Origin: Tsuneonella deserti
GTDB taxonomy: Bacteria > Pseudomonadota > Alphaproteobacteria > Sphingomonadales > Sphingomonadaceae
Assembly (NCBI RefSeq): GCF_014644315.1
Contig: NZ_BMKL01000001.1
Coordinates: 2,553,001 to 2,617,000 of the forward strand
Length of the DNA: 64,000 nt
Direction: 5' to 3'
Below, piece by piece: positions 17,209 to 27,171 of the stretch; within the stretch, counting starts at the first letter, position 1, and each line of letters begins with the position of its first letter. The notes under the pieces are model-generated. The model saw only the letters and a program-made list of their open reading frames with translations. It ran no database searches and had not been told where the DNA came from. Position numbers and translations under genes: made by a program.

Positions 17209-17883
17209 ATGGCCCATCCGCTGATCAGCCCGTCCATCCTGTCCGCCGACTTTGCCCGGCTGGGCGAGGAAGTGCGCGCAATCGACGCGGCCGGTGCCGA
17301 CTGGATCCATGTCGACGTGATGGACGGGCATTTCGTCCCCAACCTCACGATCGGTCCGGGCGTGGTCAAGGCGCTTCGCCCGCACACGGGCAAGCCGTTC
17401 GACGTCCATCTGATGGTCAGCCCGGTCGACCAGTGGCTCGAAGCCTTTGCCGAAGCTGGCGCGGACATCATCACCGTCCATCCCGAAGCCGGGCCGCACG
17501 TCCACCGCACGGTGCAGGCGATCAAGGGCCTGGGCAAGAAGGCGGGAATCAGCCTCAACCCGGCGACCCCTGCGAAGATGCTCGATTACCTGGTCGACGA
17601 GATCGACTTGGTGCTGGTGATGAGCGTCAACCCCGGTTTCGGCGGGCAGAGCTTCATCGCCAGCCAGCTCCGCAAGATCGAGGCGGTGCGCAAGATGATC
17701 GACAAGTCGGGCCGGGCAATCCACCTCGAGGTGGATGGCGGCGTCGATGCCGTCACCGCGCGCCAGTGCGTGGATGCGGGGGCCGACGTCCTGGTAGCGG
17801 GATCGGCTACCTTCCGCGGCGGGGCGGAGCGCTACGCCGCCAACATCGCCGCGCTCAAGGGGCTTCAAGAGGCTGGTGCCTGA
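17209..17883 (+). CDS. rpe: Ribulose-phosphate 3-epimerase
   Basis: A 224-residue TIM barrel that interconverts ribulose 5-phosphate and xylulose 5-phosphate in the pentose phosphate pathway. Diagnostic motifs: [12 protein letters not shown] at the N-terminus, [17 protein letters not shown] (metal-binding His and Asp), [17 protein letters not shown] and a C-terminal DGGV...[10 protein letters not shown] phosphate site. The ATG at 17209 begins the normal protein; an open frame starting at 17119 adds 30 residues without family similarity. Its TGA overlaps the ATG of the heparinase-like gene (TGATG), so they are co-translated. Confidence 0.97.
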   Translation: MAHPLISPSILSADFARLGEEVRAIDAAGADWIHVDVMDGHFVPNLTIGPGVVKALRPHTGKPFDVHLMVSPVDQWLEAFAEAGADIITVHPEAGPHVHRTVQAIKGLGKKAGISLNPATPAKMLDYLVDEIDLVLVMSVNPGFGGQSFIASQLRKIEAVRKMIDKSGRAIHLEVDGGVDAVTARQCVDAGADVLVAGSATFRGGAERYAANIAALKGLQEAGA

Positions 17884-19760
17884 TGGCCGACGCGGCGCTT
17901 ACCGACAGGCGCGCCGCCACCACCGCCCGGGCGCGTGCGATACCGCTCCACGGGGGCGAGGATCCGCACGTTTTGAAGGCCGTGGAAGCGGAAGACGGCG
18001 CCACCGGTGATCTGATCGAACCCGGCCGCGCGCTGGCGCTGGCCGATTTCTCGCCTCCCGCGGTAGGCGCGGGCGAGGCGCTGATCCGGCTCGCCTACCG
18101 CCTCGGCGTATCGGGCGCCACGCTGGCGCGCCCGTTCGGCAAGCCTGCCCGTCCACGCCTGCTGGCGACGGTCGAAAGCCCTCTGGCCGGCGATCGCGCC
18201 GCGGGGGTCGCGCTGCGGGCCGGGCATTTCCTGGTTTACGGGGTCAAGGCGCCGATCGCGCAGATGGACTTCGCTCCAGCCGCCAGGCTGACTCCGCCGT
18301 TCGAGCGCACCGTGCACGGCTTCACCTGGCTGCGCGACTTGTGCGTGTCAGCCCCGCGCGAACAATGCACCGCCACAGCCGAGCGGATCCTTGCGGCCTG
18401 GCTTGCGGCCAATCCGGGGCCAGGCGGAAAGCAGGGCAAGGGTGCGGCGTGGACGGTGGAGAACGCCGGCCTCCGGCTGCTCGGCTGGCTGGTTCATGCC
18501 CCGTTGATCCTGTCCGGGCAGGATAGCCGCCTGCGCACGAAGGCGCTCAAGGCGATGGAGGAAACCGCCCGCTGGCTTGACCGCAGCGTGTCGAAGGCCG
18601 GCGACGGGCTTGGTCAGGTCGCGGGCTGGAGCGCGATTGTCTCGGCCGGGCTGCTGCTGCCCGATGGAAAGCCCCGCCGCCTGTTCGGCGAGGCCGGCCT
18701 CGTTCGCGCGCTGGGCGAGCTGGTGGCCGAAGACGGCGGCGTGCTCTCGCGCAGTCCGCTGGCGCAGGCTCAGGCGATCGCCCTGCTGATCGAGCTGAAG
18801 GCATGCTACCGCGCCGTGCGGCGCGAACCTCCGGCGGCGATCGAGGCGATGCTGGGTATGCTGGTGCCGCCGCTGCTCACCCTCACGCATGGCGATGGCG
18901 GGCTCGGTTCGTGGCAGGGCGCGGGCGCGGTTCCGGCAGAGCGCATCGCGGCGCTTGTTTCAGCCAGCGGGGTGCGCACCCGGCCGCTCAAGGACGCACG
19001 CCAGTGGGGCTACCAGCGAATCGTCGCCGGCAAGTCGGTGCTCCAGTTCGATGCCGCTCCTCCGCCGCTTGCCCGCCATGCGCGCTCCGGCTGCGCCTCG
19101 ACGCTGGCTTTCGAGCTCAGCCACGGGCCCCAGCGGATAGTGGTCAATTGCGGCGGCGCCGCGTTCGCGGGCGGACAGGTGCCCGTGCGGATCGAGCAGG
19201 GCCTGCGCGCGACCGCTGCCCATTCGACCCTGGTGCTGGGGGATGCGAACTCGACCGCGGTGCTGCTGAACGGCAAGCTTGGAGGAGGCGTCGGCGAAGT
19301 CGAGCTCGACCGGCGCACGATCGCGCCTGAAAAGGCGGGGCGGGGCGCCACGCGGCTGGAAGCGAGCCACGATGGCTATGTCGCGCGCAATGGCCTCATC
19401 CATCGCCGCATCCTCATCCTGCGCGACGACGGCAGCGAACTGCGCGGAGAGGATCTGCTGGTGCCTGCGGGAAAGAAGGGCAAGCGCGGCAAGATCGGCT
19501 TCGCGATCCGCTTCCACATCGGCCCGGGCATCGATCTCGGCCTCACCGCAAACGGCCGCGGCGCGGGCCTCGCGCTGCCTGACGGTACGTACTGGCAGTT
19601 CCGCTGCGGCGAACTGGGCGAAGGGGCGGCGCTGTCGATCGAGGAGAGCCTGTGGGTCGATGGCCAGGGCCGCCCGCAGCCGATCGAACAATTGGTGATA
19701 CAGGGGCTGACGCCCCGCAGCGGGGGAAGCTTCTCCTGGCTGTTCAAGAAAATGGGATGA
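17883..19760 (+). CDS. Heparinase II/III-like protein
   Basis: A 625-residue protein. The N-terminal half is helical (an alpha/alpha toroid, with WTVENAGLRLLGWL and AAWLAANPG), and the C-terminal half is beta-rich with the heparinase II/III C-terminal pattern: YQRIVAGKSVLQFD, STLAFELSHGPQRIVVNCGG, RATAAHSTLVL and SHDGYVARNGLIHRR. Members are polysaccharide lyases or structural relatives. No signal peptide was found, which is odd for a lyase acting on an external polymer, so the real substrate may be cytoplasmic or the fold may serve another use. It sits between rpe and purH, 6 bases ahead of the latter. Function unknown beyond the family. Confidence 0.85.
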   Translation: MADAALTDRRAATTARARAIPLHGGEDPHVLKAVEAEDGATGDLIEPGRALALADFSPPAVGAGEALIRLAYRLGVSGATLARPFGKPARPRLLATVESPLAGDRAAGVALRAGHFLVYGVKAPIAQMDFAPAARLTPPFERTVHGFTWLRDLCVSAPREQCTATAERILAAWLAANPGPGGKQGKGAAWTVENAGLRLLGWLVHAPLILSGQDSRLRTKALKAMEETARWLDRSVSKAGDGLGQVAGWSAIVSAGLLLPDGKPRRLFGEAGLVRALGELVAEDGGVLSRSPLAQAQAIALLIELKACYRAVRREPPAAIEAMLGMLVPPLLTLTHGDGGLGSWQGAGAVPAERIAALVSASGVRTRPLKDARQWGYQRIVAGKSVLQFDAAPPPLARHARSGCASTLAFELSHGPQRIVVNCGGAAFAGGQVPVRIEQGLRATAAHSTLVLGDANSTAVLLNGKLGGGVGEVELDRRTIAPEKAGRGATRLEASHDGYVARNGLIHRRILILRDDGSELRGEDLLVPAGKKGKRGKIGFAIRFHIGPGIDLGLTANGRGAGLALPDGTYWQFRCGELGEGAALSIEESLWVDGQGRPQPIEQLVIQGLTPRSGGSFSWLFKKMG

Positions 19761-19766
19761 TCTTTC

Positions 19767-21356
19767 GTGACTGACGTGACCATCAGGCGGGCGCTGCTGT
19801 CCGTCTCCGACAAGGACGGGCTCGCCGCGCTCGGCGCGACGCTTGCCGATGGGGGCATCGAGATCATCTCGACCGGCGGGACCGCAAGGGAACTGCGCGG
19901 CGCGGGGCTGGACGTGCGCGACGTGTCGGACGTGACCGGCTTTCCCGAGATGATGGACGGGCGGATCAAGACGCTCCATCCGGTGGTCCACGGGGGCCTG
20001 CTGGCTGTCCGCGACAACCCTGAACACGCCGCGGCGATGGCCGCGCACGAGATCGGCGGGATCGATCTGGCGGTGATCAACCTCTACCCGTTCGAGGCGA
20101 CCGTGGCGCGCGGCGCGAGCCGGGACGAGATCATCGAGAACATCGACATCGGCGGCCCGGCGATGGTCCGCTCGGCGGCGAAGAATCACCAGTACGTGAC
20201 GATCGTCACCGACCCGGCCGATTACGACGAGCTGCTGGCCGAACTCGCCGCCAACAACGGGGCGACCACGCTCGCCTTCCGCAGGCGCATGGCGGCCAAG
20301 GCTTTCGCCGCGACCGCCGCCTATGACGCGATGATCAGTCAGTGGTTCGCGTTCGCCGACCAGCAGCAGAAGTTCCCGCCGCTGGTCAGCACGTCGCGCA
20401 GGCTCGCCACCACTCTGCGCTACGGCGAAAACCCGCATCAGGACGCCGCGCTGTACCTGCCGGTCGGACCGCACGTGAACGGTTTGCCGCAAGCCGAACA
20501 GGTGCAGGGCAAGGAGTTGTCCTACAACAACTACAATGACGCTGCCGCCGCGCTCGAACTGGTGGCAGAGTTTGCCGGAGGCGATCCGGCGGTGGTGATC
20601 GTCAAGCATGCGAACCCTTGCGGTGTCGCACAGTGTTCGACGCTGTTCGGCGCGTGGAATGAAGCGCTTCATTGCGATGATGTTTCGGCGTTCGGCGGCA
20701 TCGTCGCGACCAACGTGCCGCTCGACGGGCCGACCGCGGAGGCGATCTGCTCGATCTTCACCGAGGTGGTAGTCGCCCCCGGCGCCGACGATGCCGCCCG
20801 CGCCGCCTTCGCGAAAAAGAAGAACCTGCGCCTGCTGATTACCGACGGCCTCCCCGATCCCCGCCGCTCCGGCCAGACGATGGCAGTCATCGCCGGCGGC
20901 ATCCTGGTGCAGGACCGCGACAACGGCGCGATTTCGCGTAACGACTTGAAAGTGGTCACGAAAAGGGTTCCGACCGAGCAGGAACTGAGCGACTGCATGT
21001 TCGCTTGGACGGTCGCCCGGCACGTAAAATCCAACGCGATCGTGTACGCGAAAGACGGCGTCACCGCGGGCATCGGCGCCGGCCAGATGAACCGGCGCGA
21101 TTCCTCGCGCATCGCGGCGATGAAAGCGGCCGAGGCGGCGGAAAAGCACGGCTGGAGCCAGCCCCGCACCGTCGGCAGCGCGGTCGCTTCGGACGCCTTC
21201 TTCCCCTTCGCCGACGGCCTGCTCGCCGCAGCCGAAGCGGGCGCGACTGCGGTGATTCAGCCGGGCGGTTCGATCCGCGACGAGGAAGTGATCAAGGCGG
21301 CCGACGAGGCTGGCCTGGCGATGGTCTTCACCGGGATGCGGCACTTCCGGCACTGA
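19767..21356 (+). CDS. purH: Bifunctional AICAR formyltransferase / IMP cyclohydrolase
   Basis: A 529-residue enzyme for the last two steps of purine synthesis: formylation of AICAR with 10-formyl-THF and ring closure to IMP. The N-terminal cyclohydrolase domain begins [13 protein letters not shown] and has STGGTAREL and [15 protein letters not shown]; the transformylase part contains [24 protein letters not shown] and [10 protein letters not shown], and the C-terminus is MRHFRH. Full length for the family. The start is GTG at 19767, 6 bases after the preceding gene; a GTG at 19776 is possible. A hairpin-repeat module follows its stop. Confidence 0.98.
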   Translation: MTDVTIRRALLSVSDKDGLAALGATLADGGIEIISTGGTARELRGAGLDVRDVSDVTGFPEMMDGRIKTLHPVVHGGLLAVRDNPEHAAAMAAHEIGGIDLAVINLYPFEATVARGASRDEIIENIDIGGPAMVRSAAKNHQYVTIVTDPADYDELLAELAANNGATTLAFRRRMAAKAFAATAAYDAMISQWFAFADQQQKFPPLVSTSRRLATTLRYGENPHQDAALYLPVGPHVNGLPQAEQVQGKELSYNNYNDAAAALELVAEFAGGDPAVVIVKHANPCGVAQCSTLFGAWNEALHCDDVSAFGGIVATNVPLDGPTAEAICSIFTEVVVAPGADDAARAAFAKKKNLRLLITDGLPDPRRSGQTMAVIAGGILVQDRDNGAISRNDLKVVTKRVPTEQELSDCMFAWTVARHVKSNAIVYAKDGVTAGIGAGQMNRRDSSRIAAMKAAEAAEKHGWSQPRTVGSAVASDAFFPFADGLLAAAEAGATAVIQPGGSIRDEEVIKAADEAGLAMVFTGMRHFRH

Positions 21357-21358
21357 TA

Positions 21359-21436
21359 GGTTTTCGAAGGCGCCTCCGCGCCTTCGTCCTCGGCGCTGCT
21401 TCCTACGCTTCGCTTCGGACCGCCTGCGGGCACCCG
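21359..21436 (+). repeat. 3'-end hairpin module, copy A (after purH)
   Basis: Directly after the purH stop lies GGTTTT, then a perfect hairpin CGAAGGCGC-CTCC-GCGCCTTCG (21365-21386), then TCCTCGGCGCTG and a CGCTTCGCTTCGGA tract and TGCGGGC. The same order of elements occurs at two other places in the window (61471-61531 on plus and 61614-61694 on minus), each directly 3' of a gene on that strand. The stem sequence varies but the CTCC loop is constant. It may end transcription or stabilise the mRNA 3' end, or be a dispersed repeat that settles there; there is no long U tract after the hairpin. Confidence 0.7.
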
Positions 21437-21469
21437 TTTGGTCTCGCGGTCGGCTTGTCGCCGCCCGTC

Positions 21470-23044
21470 TTAGCGGCGCCAGGGAAGTCGCCTGCTTTCC
21501 CGCAAGATCGCGTGGGCGCAGTTGTGGCCGGGCGCGCCGGTGACGCCGCCGCCCGGGTGCGTGCCAGCGCCGCATAACCACAGGCCGGGCACGGGCGTGC
21601 GGTGACTGCCGGCACCGAGCACGGGGCGAGCAGCCCACAGCTGGTCGAGGCTCATGCGCCCGTGGAAGATGTCTCCACGCCACAATCCGAACTTGGCTTC
21701 GAGTGCACGGGGAGTGTGGACCTGCCTATGGAGAACCAGTTCACGAAACCCGGGTGCGCGGGCCTCGATCGCGTCAAATACCGCCTCCACCGCGTCATTC
21801 TCCCGATCCTGGGGCAAATCCGGATCGATGTGCTGGCAGAACAGGCTCGCGACATGCTGGCCGCGCGGGGCCAGGCCTTCATCGACGAGGCTGGGAATCA
21901 GCATCTCGACGATCGGCCGGGTGCTGAACCCCCGGTCCTTCGCATCGCGCCACGCCTGATCCATGTAGTCCAGGCTCGGCGCGATAATGATGCCGGCTTT
22001 CAGATGTTCCTCGCCTTCCGGAGCGTGGGTGAAACGGGGCAGAGCGGATAGTGCGACGTTCATCCGCAATGACCCCGACCCGCCCTGGTACCCCGCCATC
22101 GCCCGTGAAAAATCCGCCGGCAGCGTTTCGCCGGGCACCAGCTTGTCGAATAGCGGCTTGGGCCCCAGGTTTGCGATTACCCGCTTCGCGCGAATTTCCG
22201 CGCCGCCCGCAAGCCTGAGGCCCACCGCCCGGCCGCCCTCGACCAGCACCCGTTCGACCGGCTCCCCGGTCATGATCTCGCCGCCGGCTTCGCGCACTGC
22301 TTCGCTCATCAGGCGGGTAATGGTCCCCATGCCGCCCGGCACATGGCCCCAGGCACCCTTCTTGCCGTTCACCTCGCCGAAAACATGGTGGAGCAGGACA
22401 TAGGCGCTGCCGGGTTCCTCGGGGCTGGCGTAGTGGCCCACGGTGGCGTCGAACCCGAACGCCGCCTTGACCGGCTCGCTTTCGAACCACTGGTCGAGCA
22501 CCTCGCGTGCCGAACGGGTGAACAGCGTCAGCACGTCGCGCTTGGCTGCCAGTGGCAGCCTGGCAACCTTGCGCGATTGCAGGACCGCATCGATCATCGC
22601 ACGCGGCCCCCCGGCGGCATCCGGAGGGATCTGCAACGCAAGGTCGCGCATGACTTCGGCCACGGTCTCGAGCATCGCGTAATAGCCGGGCAACGCCTCT
22701 GCGTCCGCGCGCGAGAAGCGCGCGAACTCGGTCTGGGTTGCCTCCAGCCCGCCGCCAACCAGCAGGTAATCGTTATCGAGGGGAAGGAAGTTGGCGAAAG
22801 GCCGCTCGATGACGCGGTAACCGCGGGCCACCAGACCCATGTCTTCGATGACCTTGGGCTGGAGCAGGCTGACCGTGTAGCTGGCCGTCGAATTGCGGAA
22901 ACCGGGGGCGAATTCCTCGGTTACCGCCGCTCCGCCGATCACTGTACGCGCTTCGTAGAGCCGCACCTTGTGTCCTGCGCGGGCAAGGTAGAACGCGCAC
23001 ACCAGCCCGTTGTGGCCAGCCCCGATTATCGCCGTGTCGAGCAC
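21470..23044 (-). CDS. FAD-dependent oxidoreductase, phytoene-desaturase/PYROXD2-like
   Basis: A 524-residue flavoprotein. The dinucleotide-binding motif IIGAGHNGLVCAFYLARAGH is at about 5-24, followed by VRLYEARTVIGGAAVTEEF. A second FAD contact is in the C-terminal LWLCGAGTHPGGGVTGAPGHNCA. This is the CrtI/amine-oxidase superfamily in the branch that contains PYROXD2 and many bacterial proteins annotated as phytoene desaturases. No CrtB or other carotenoid gene is near, so a carotenoid role is not supported by context. The GTG start at 23044 is fixed by a perfect AGGAGG six bases upstream; longer frames are rejected. Confidence 0.88.
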   Translation of the reverse strand: MLDTAIIGAGHNGLVCAFYLARAGHKVRLYEARTVIGGAAVTEEFAPGFRNSTASYTVSLLQPKVIEDMGLVARGYRVIERPFANFLPLDNDYLLVGGGLEATQTEFARFSRADAEALPGYYAMLETVAEVMRDLALQIPPDAAGGPRAMIDAVLQSRKVARLPLAAKRDVLTLFTRSAREVLDQWFESEPVKAAFGFDATVGHYASPEEPGSAYVLLHHVFGEVNGKKGAWGHVPGGMGTITRLMSEAVREAGGEIMTGEPVERVLVEGGRAVGLRLAGGAEIRAKRVIANLGPKPLFDKLVPGETLPADFSRAMAGYQGGSGSLRMNVALSALPRFTHAPEGEEHLKAGIIIAPSLDYMDQAWRDAKDRGFSTRPIVEMLIPSLVDEGLAPRGQHVASLFCQHIDPDLPQDRENDAVEAVFDAIEARAPGFRELVLHRQVHTPRALEAKFGLWRGDIFHGRMSLDQLWAARPVLGAGSHRTPVPGLWLCGAGTHPGGGVTGAPGHNCAHAILRESRRLPWRR

Positions 23045-23137
23045 CCGTGTCCTCCTGAACGTCCCGCAACCCCAGTATTCAGGGCCTCGCAATCGGCGCA
23101 GCGCTATCCATATCGGCGCCCCAAAGGAAGAAAGACA

Positions 23138-23287
23138 ATGCGCCTGTTCAAGACCGATCTGCCCCGCAATTTCGCCATCGGCTTCGCCGTGGGCACCGCG
23201 ATCGCGGTGTGGCAGATCGCCCCGCAAATGAGCGGTGAGCTGATCCCTCCGGCCCAGGCCGCGACAATAGCCGCTCCGGCACAGTGA
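23138..23287 (+). CDS. Small single-span membrane protein upstream of msrA
   Basis: A 49-residue protein beginning MRLFKTDLPRN, then a hydrophobic segment (FAIGFAVGTAIAVWQIAP) and an alanine/proline-rich tail. AGGAAG lies upstream of the ATG. Its TGA overlaps the GTG of msrA (GTGA), so translation of msrA depends on it or is coupled to it. With two basic residues before one membrane span it is most likely an inner-membrane protein with its tail in the periplasm; it could also be cleaved near PAQAA. No family was recognised. Confidence 0.7.
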   Translation: MRLFKTDLPRNFAIGFAVGTAIAVWQIAPQMSGELIPPAQAATIAAPAQ

Positions 23288-23955
23288 AGCAGGCGGCCCT
23301 CGCGCTCGCCGCTGGCGCGGTCGCCTTGGCGAGCTGCCAGAGCGCGACTGCAGGGGAGGCCGTCGTCGCGGCGCCGATGGCGAAACGCCAGGCTGCCGAA
23401 GGCAGGGGCCTCAAGACCGCTGTTTTCGCGGGCGGCTGCTTCTGGGGCGTGGAGGCCGTCTTCAGCCATGTGAAGGGCGTGAAGAGCGCTGTCAGCGGTT
23501 ATGCCGGCGGAACCAAGGCGAGCGCCGATTACGATACCGTTTCGGCCGGCGGCACCCGCCACGCAGAGGCGGTCAGGGTAACGTACGACCCCGCGGTGAT
23601 CCGCTACGATCAGCTCCTGCGGATCTATTTCGCGGTCATCGCGGACCCCACCCTCAAGAATCGGCAGGGTCCTGACGTCGGCGCGCAGTATCGCACCGCG
23701 TTGTTCCCGCAGAACTCCGAACAAAGCGCGGTCGCCCGGGCCTATCTCGCCCAGCTTGGCGCCGCCCGCCTGTGGAAGAGCCCCATCGTCACCACCCTCG
23801 AACAGGGCGCGTTCTATCGGGCCGAAGCCTACCATCAGGATTTCGCCGCGAAGAACCCCAATCATCCCTACATCCGGCGCTGGGATGCGCCGAAGGTCGC
23901 GGCCCTGAAAGCGACTTATCCCGGCGTCTGGAAGGCATCGTTCACGACTGGTTGA
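23284..23955 (+). CDS. msrA: Peptide methionine-S-sulfoxide reductase, lipoprotein form
   Basis: A 223-residue enzyme that reduces methionine-S-sulfoxide in oxidised proteins. The catalytic motif is GGCFWGVEAVF, followed by GYAGGTKASADYDTVSAGGTRHAEAV and GPDVGAQYRTALF, all typical. The N-terminus MKQAALALAAGAVALASC has a lipobox (LASC), so the enzyme is probably anchored on the periplasmic side of a membrane. Apart from the lipobox cysteine, the catalytic cysteine is the only cysteine in the protein, so no resolving cysteine is present. The GTG start overlaps the stop of the small membrane-protein gene. Confidence 0.95.
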   Translation: MKQAALALAAGAVALASCQSATAGEAVVAAPMAKRQAAEGRGLKTAVFAGGCFWGVEAVFSHVKGVKSAVSGYAGGTKASADYDTVSAGGTRHAEAVRVTYDPAVIRYDQLLRIYFAVIADPTLKNRQGPDVGAQYRTALFPQNSEQSAVARAYLAQLGAARLWKSPIVTTLEQGAFYRAEAYHQDFAAKNPNHPYIRRWDAPKVAALKATYPGVWKASFTTG

Positions 23956-23995
23956 CGCTCTGGCTTCTGTCGATTCCCGGCACTACATTGCACCC

Positions 23996-24454
23996 ATGTC
24001 CGGCCACCAGCACCATGAACACTCCGGTTCCGATCTTGCCGAGGCGGCGCGCGCAGCGCTGGTCGCCGCGGGTGAGCAGTGGACCGACTTGCGCGCTGAC
24101 GTGTTCGCCGCGCTTTCGACCCATGCCTCGCCGGCATCCGCTTACGATATCGCCGACGAGGTTTCGGCACGGCGCGGCAAGCGCATGGCGCCCAACTCGA
24201 TCTACCGAATTCTCGACGTGTTCGTGGCCAACAACCTCGCGCTCAGGGTCGAAAGCAGCAACGCCTACCTCGCCAACAGCCATCCGGGTTGCCTCCACGA
24301 TTGCATCTTCCTGGTGTGCGACGAGTGCGGCGAGGCGACCCACATCGATAACGATGCGGTGAGCAAGACCGTGCGGGGCCTGGCCGAGGCGGCTGACTTC
24401 AAGCCCGAGCGCCCGGTGATCGAGATTCGCGGCCTGTGCGCCGAATGCCGCTAG
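23996..24454 (+). CDS. zur: Fur-family transcriptional regulator, Zur-like
   Basis: A 152-residue metal-responsive repressor. The winged helix covers the N-terminal half (ADVFAALSTHASPASAYDIADE, then APNSIYRILDVFVANNLALRV). The dimerisation half holds HPGCLHDCIFLVCDECGEATHID and ends RGLCAECR, giving the two CxxC zinc-structural sites. The early histidines (HQHHEH) and the HxCxxDCxFLxC arrangement fit Zur rather than Fur. It would repress zinc uptake genes when zinc is present; none lie in the window. It begins 41 bases after msrA and is probably a separate unit. No operator was recognised by eye. Confidence 0.82.
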   Translation: MSGHQHHEHSGSDLAEAARAALVAAGEQWTDLRADVFAALSTHASPASAYDIADEVSARRGKRMAPNSIYRILDVFVANNLALRVESSNAYLANSHPGCLHDCIFLVCDECGEATHIDNDAVSKTVRGLAEAADFKPERPVIEIRGLCAECR

Positions 24455-24538
24455 GACACGCGCTTTTCAGGCGATGCTCATGGTCTGCTCACCCGGCTTT
24501 CATCGACAGCGCGCAGCCGCGCGTGTAGGGCAGCGCCC

Positions 24539-26461
24539 ATGACTTCGCGCCCCGTGACGCCGCTTCTCGACACTGTCGATACGCCCACCGACCTCCGCAA
24601 GCTTGATCCAGGTCAACTGCGCCAGCTCGCGGACGAGCTTCGCGCGGAGATGATCAGCGCCGTCGGCACGACCGGGGGGCACCTCGGCTCCGGCCTTGGC
24701 GTGGTCGAGCTCACGGTCGCGTTGCACTATGTCTTCGACACTCCGACCGACAAGCTGATCTGGGACGTCGGTCACCAGGCTTACCCGCACAAGATCCTGA
24801 CCGGCCGCCGCGATCGCATCCGCACCCTGCGCCAGGGCGGCGGGTTGTCCGGCTTCACCAAGCGCAGCGAGAGCGAATACGATCCGTTCGGCGCGGCCCA
24901 CTCGAGCACCTCGATCAGCGCGGCGCTGGGCTTTGCCATCGCCAACAAGCTGAAGCGGCAGCCAGGACGGGGCATCGCGGTCATCGGCGACGGCGCGATG
25001 AGCGCGGGCATGGCCTACGAGGCGATGAACAACGCCGAGGCGGCGGGAGATCGGCTGGTCGTCATACTCAACGACAACGACATGTCGATTGCACCTCCGG
25101 TGGGCGGACTTTCGGCTTACCTCGCCCGGATGGTGTCCTCGAGCGAGTACCTCGGCCTGCGCAGTCTCGCCAAACGCCTGACCGCGAAACTCAGCCGGCG
25201 CCTGAACCACGGGCTCGAAAAGGCCGAGGAGTTTACCCGCGGGATGGTGACCGGCGGGACGCTGTTCGAGGAACTGGGTTTCTACTACGTCGGGCCCATC
25301 GACGGCCATAACCTCGACCACCTGATCCCGGTGCTGGAGAACGTGCGGGACAGCGGCCAGGGGCCCATTCTCGTTCACGTCGTGACGCAGAAGGGCAAAG
25401 GGTACGCCCCGGCCGAGAACAGCGCCGACAAGTACCATGGCGTGCAGAAGTTCGACGTGATCACCGGCGAACAGGCGAAGAGTGCTGGCGGCCCTCCGTC
25501 GTACCAGAACGTGTTCGGCGATGCGCTGGCGAAGCTGGCGGAAACCGACGACCGAATCTGCGCAATCACCGCGGCGATGCCTTCAGGCACCGGCGTGGAC
25601 CGCTTCGCCAAGGCGCACCCGACCCGCGCGTTCGACGTTGGTATCGCCGAACAGCACGCGGTGACGTTCGCCGCAGGGCTCGCCGCGCAGGGAATGCGCC
25701 CGTTCTGTGCTATTTATTCGACCTTCCTCCAGCGGGCCTTCGACCAGGTGGTCCATGACGTGGCCATCCAGAACCTGCCCGTTCGCTTCGCGATCGACCG
25801 CGCCGGGCTGGTGGGTGCCGACGGGGCGACACATGCCGGTTCGTTCGACGTGACCTATCTCGCTACTTTGCCGAACATGGTGGTCATGGCACCTGCGGAC
25901 GAAGCCGAACTGGTGCACATGACCTACACCGCCGCGGAGCATGACAGCGGGCCGATCGCCTTTCGCTACCCGCGCGGAAGCGGCACCGGCATTGCGCTGC
26001 CCGACACTCCGCAGAAGCTGGAGATCGGTAGGGGACGGGTGACGCGCGAAGGCACCAAGGTCGCGCTCCTTTCGCTCGGCACTCGCCTTGCCGAGGCCGA
26101 GAAGGCGGCCGACGCGCTCGAGGCGAAGGGACTGTCCACCACGGTCGCCGACTTGCGCTTCGCGAAGCCCCTCGACACCGCGCTGATCGATCGCCTGATG
26201 CGCACGCACGAAGTCGTGGTGACGGTGGAGGAAGGCGCCATCGGCGGGCTGGGCGCCCACGTGCTCACGCACGCCAGCGACGAGGCCCTGCTCGATGCCG
26301 GCCTGAAGATCCGCACGATGCGCTTGCCCGATCTGTTCCAGGACCATGACGACCCCGTGAAGCAGTACGACGTGGCTGGCCTTAATGCGCCGCACATCGT
26401 GGACACCGTGCTCAAGGCGCTGCGCCATAACAGCGCCGGCGTGGAAGAGGCGCGGGCCTAG
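24539..26461 (+). CDS. dxs: 1-deoxy-D-xylulose-5-phosphate synthase
   Basis: A 640-residue thiamine-diphosphate enzyme that joins pyruvate and glyceraldehyde 3-phosphate, the first step of the MEP isoprenoid pathway. The N-terminal region carries [21 protein letters not shown] and [15 protein letters not shown]; the ThDP site is [17 protein letters not shown]; the transketolase middle domain has [20 protein letters not shown] and [18 protein letters not shown]. Length and order are standard. It starts with ATG at 24539. Isoprenoid flux from this enzyme would feed quinones, hopanoids and carotenoids. Confidence 0.98.
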   Translation: MTSRPVTPLLDTVDTPTDLRKLDPGQLRQLADELRAEMISAVGTTGGHLGSGLGVVELTVALHYVFDTPTDKLIWDVGHQAYPHKILTGRRDRIRTLRQGGGLSGFTKRSESEYDPFGAAHSSTSISAALGFAIANKLKRQPGRGIAVIGDGAMSAGMAYEAMNNAEAAGDRLVVILNDNDMSIAPPVGGLSAYLARMVSSSEYLGLRSLAKRLTAKLSRRLNHGLEKAEEFTRGMVTGGTLFEELGFYYVGPIDGHNLDHLIPVLENVRDSGQGPILVHVVTQKGKGYAPAENSADKYHGVQKFDVITGEQAKSAGGPPSYQNVFGDALAKLAETDDRICAITAAMPSGTGVDRFAKAHPTRAFDVGIAEQHAVTFAAGLAAQGMRPFCAIYSTFLQRAFDQVVHDVAIQNLPVRFAIDRAGLVGADGATHAGSFDVTYLATLPNMVVMAPADEAELVHMTYTAAEHDSGPIAFRYPRGSGTGIALPDTPQKLEIGRGRVTREGTKVALLSLGTRLAEAEKAADALEAKGLSTTVADLRFAKPLDTALIDRLMRTHEVVVTVEEGAIGGLGAHVLTHASDEALLDAGLKIRTMRLPDLFQDHDDPVKQYDVAGLNAPHIVDTVLKALRHNSAGVEEARA

Positions 26462-26462
26462 C

Positions 26463-27140
26463 TCAGCCTAGCCAGCGCCATATTCCCGCCGGGACACCGG
26501 CGGAACGGATGTGCGCCCAGGTGATCAGCAGCCAGAGCGCCAGCGTCACTAGCCATAGCACGGCGCTCACGGTGAGGAGCCCGCTCCATCGCGGCCAGTA
26601 ACTCGTCCGCGCCTCCCATCCGGACCAGCTATCGCCCATCAGCGTTTCCTTCTTGCGGTCCTGCAGGTGCGCTCCGACGAGCGCGAGGACGAGGATCGCG
26701 CTCGCCACGATCAGGGTGCGGTTGCTCCACCACAGGACAATGTGCGCGATGGCCCACAGCGCGAAGCCCCACATCATCGGGTGTCGGGTAATGGCGAACA
26801 CGCCGGTTGGCGCGCGCTCGATCGGTTTTGCGGGACCGGGGTTGGGGAGAGCCGGGTTCTTTGCCAGCGACCCGAGAAACAGCACGAGCGCGGGCAGGGT
26901 AAGGAGCGTGGCGATGATCCAGCCGACCTGACCGGAGCCCGGTAGATCGGCGGGCGGGGCCGCCCGAAACGCGAAGATCACCCATCCCAGCGTCGCAAGG
27001 GCAACCAGCGAGTAGAAGCCGAGAAAGCCGCGTTGGCCGATCCGCGCGACCAGCGGCCGACGCAGCGGGTGCGACAGCGCAAAGTGCGTGCCGACGAAGG
27101 CGAGGCTGGCGGCGAGAAGGCTGGCGAGTGCAGGGTCCAC
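26463..27140 (-). CDS. NnrU-family membrane protein
   Basis: A 225-residue polytopic inner-membrane protein with about six hydrophobic segments. The family signature is clear: GTHFALSHPLRRPL near the N-terminus, then FAITRHPMMWGFALWAIAHIV and later W...YWPRW. NnrU was named in Rhodobacter as needed for nitrite/nitric oxide metabolism, and its isoprenylcysteine-methyltransferase-like core (ITRHPMM) suggests a methyltransferase relative. No denitrification gene is nearby, so its role here is open. The GTG start at 27140 has GGAGG six bases upstream, which excludes the longer frame to 27260. It is convergent with dxs. Confidence 0.88.
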   Translation of the reverse strand: MDPALASLLAASLAFVGTHFALSHPLRRPLVARIGQRGFLGFYSLVALATLGWVIFAFRAAPPADLPGSGQVGWIIATLLTLPALVLFLGSLAKNPALPNPGPAKPIERAPTGVFAITRHPMMWGFALWAIAHIVLWWSNRTLIVASAILVLALVGAHLQDRKKETLMGDSWSGWEARTSYWPRWSGLLTVSAVLWLVTLALWLLITWAHIRSAGVPAGIWRWLG

Positions 27141-27171
27141 GGATATCCTCCCGTTTCGACCCCGCCCGAAA

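Noticed and set aside
18960..21683. Open frame of 907 codons on the minus strand
   Set aside because: Antisense to the heparinase-like gene and purH; composition is typical of a GC-rich shadow frame and shows no motif.
21470..23044. Carotenoid biosynthesis role for the FAD oxidoreductase
   Set aside because: The family name suggests phytoene desaturase, but no crtB, crtY or crtZ gene is near and this branch includes non-carotenoid enzymes.
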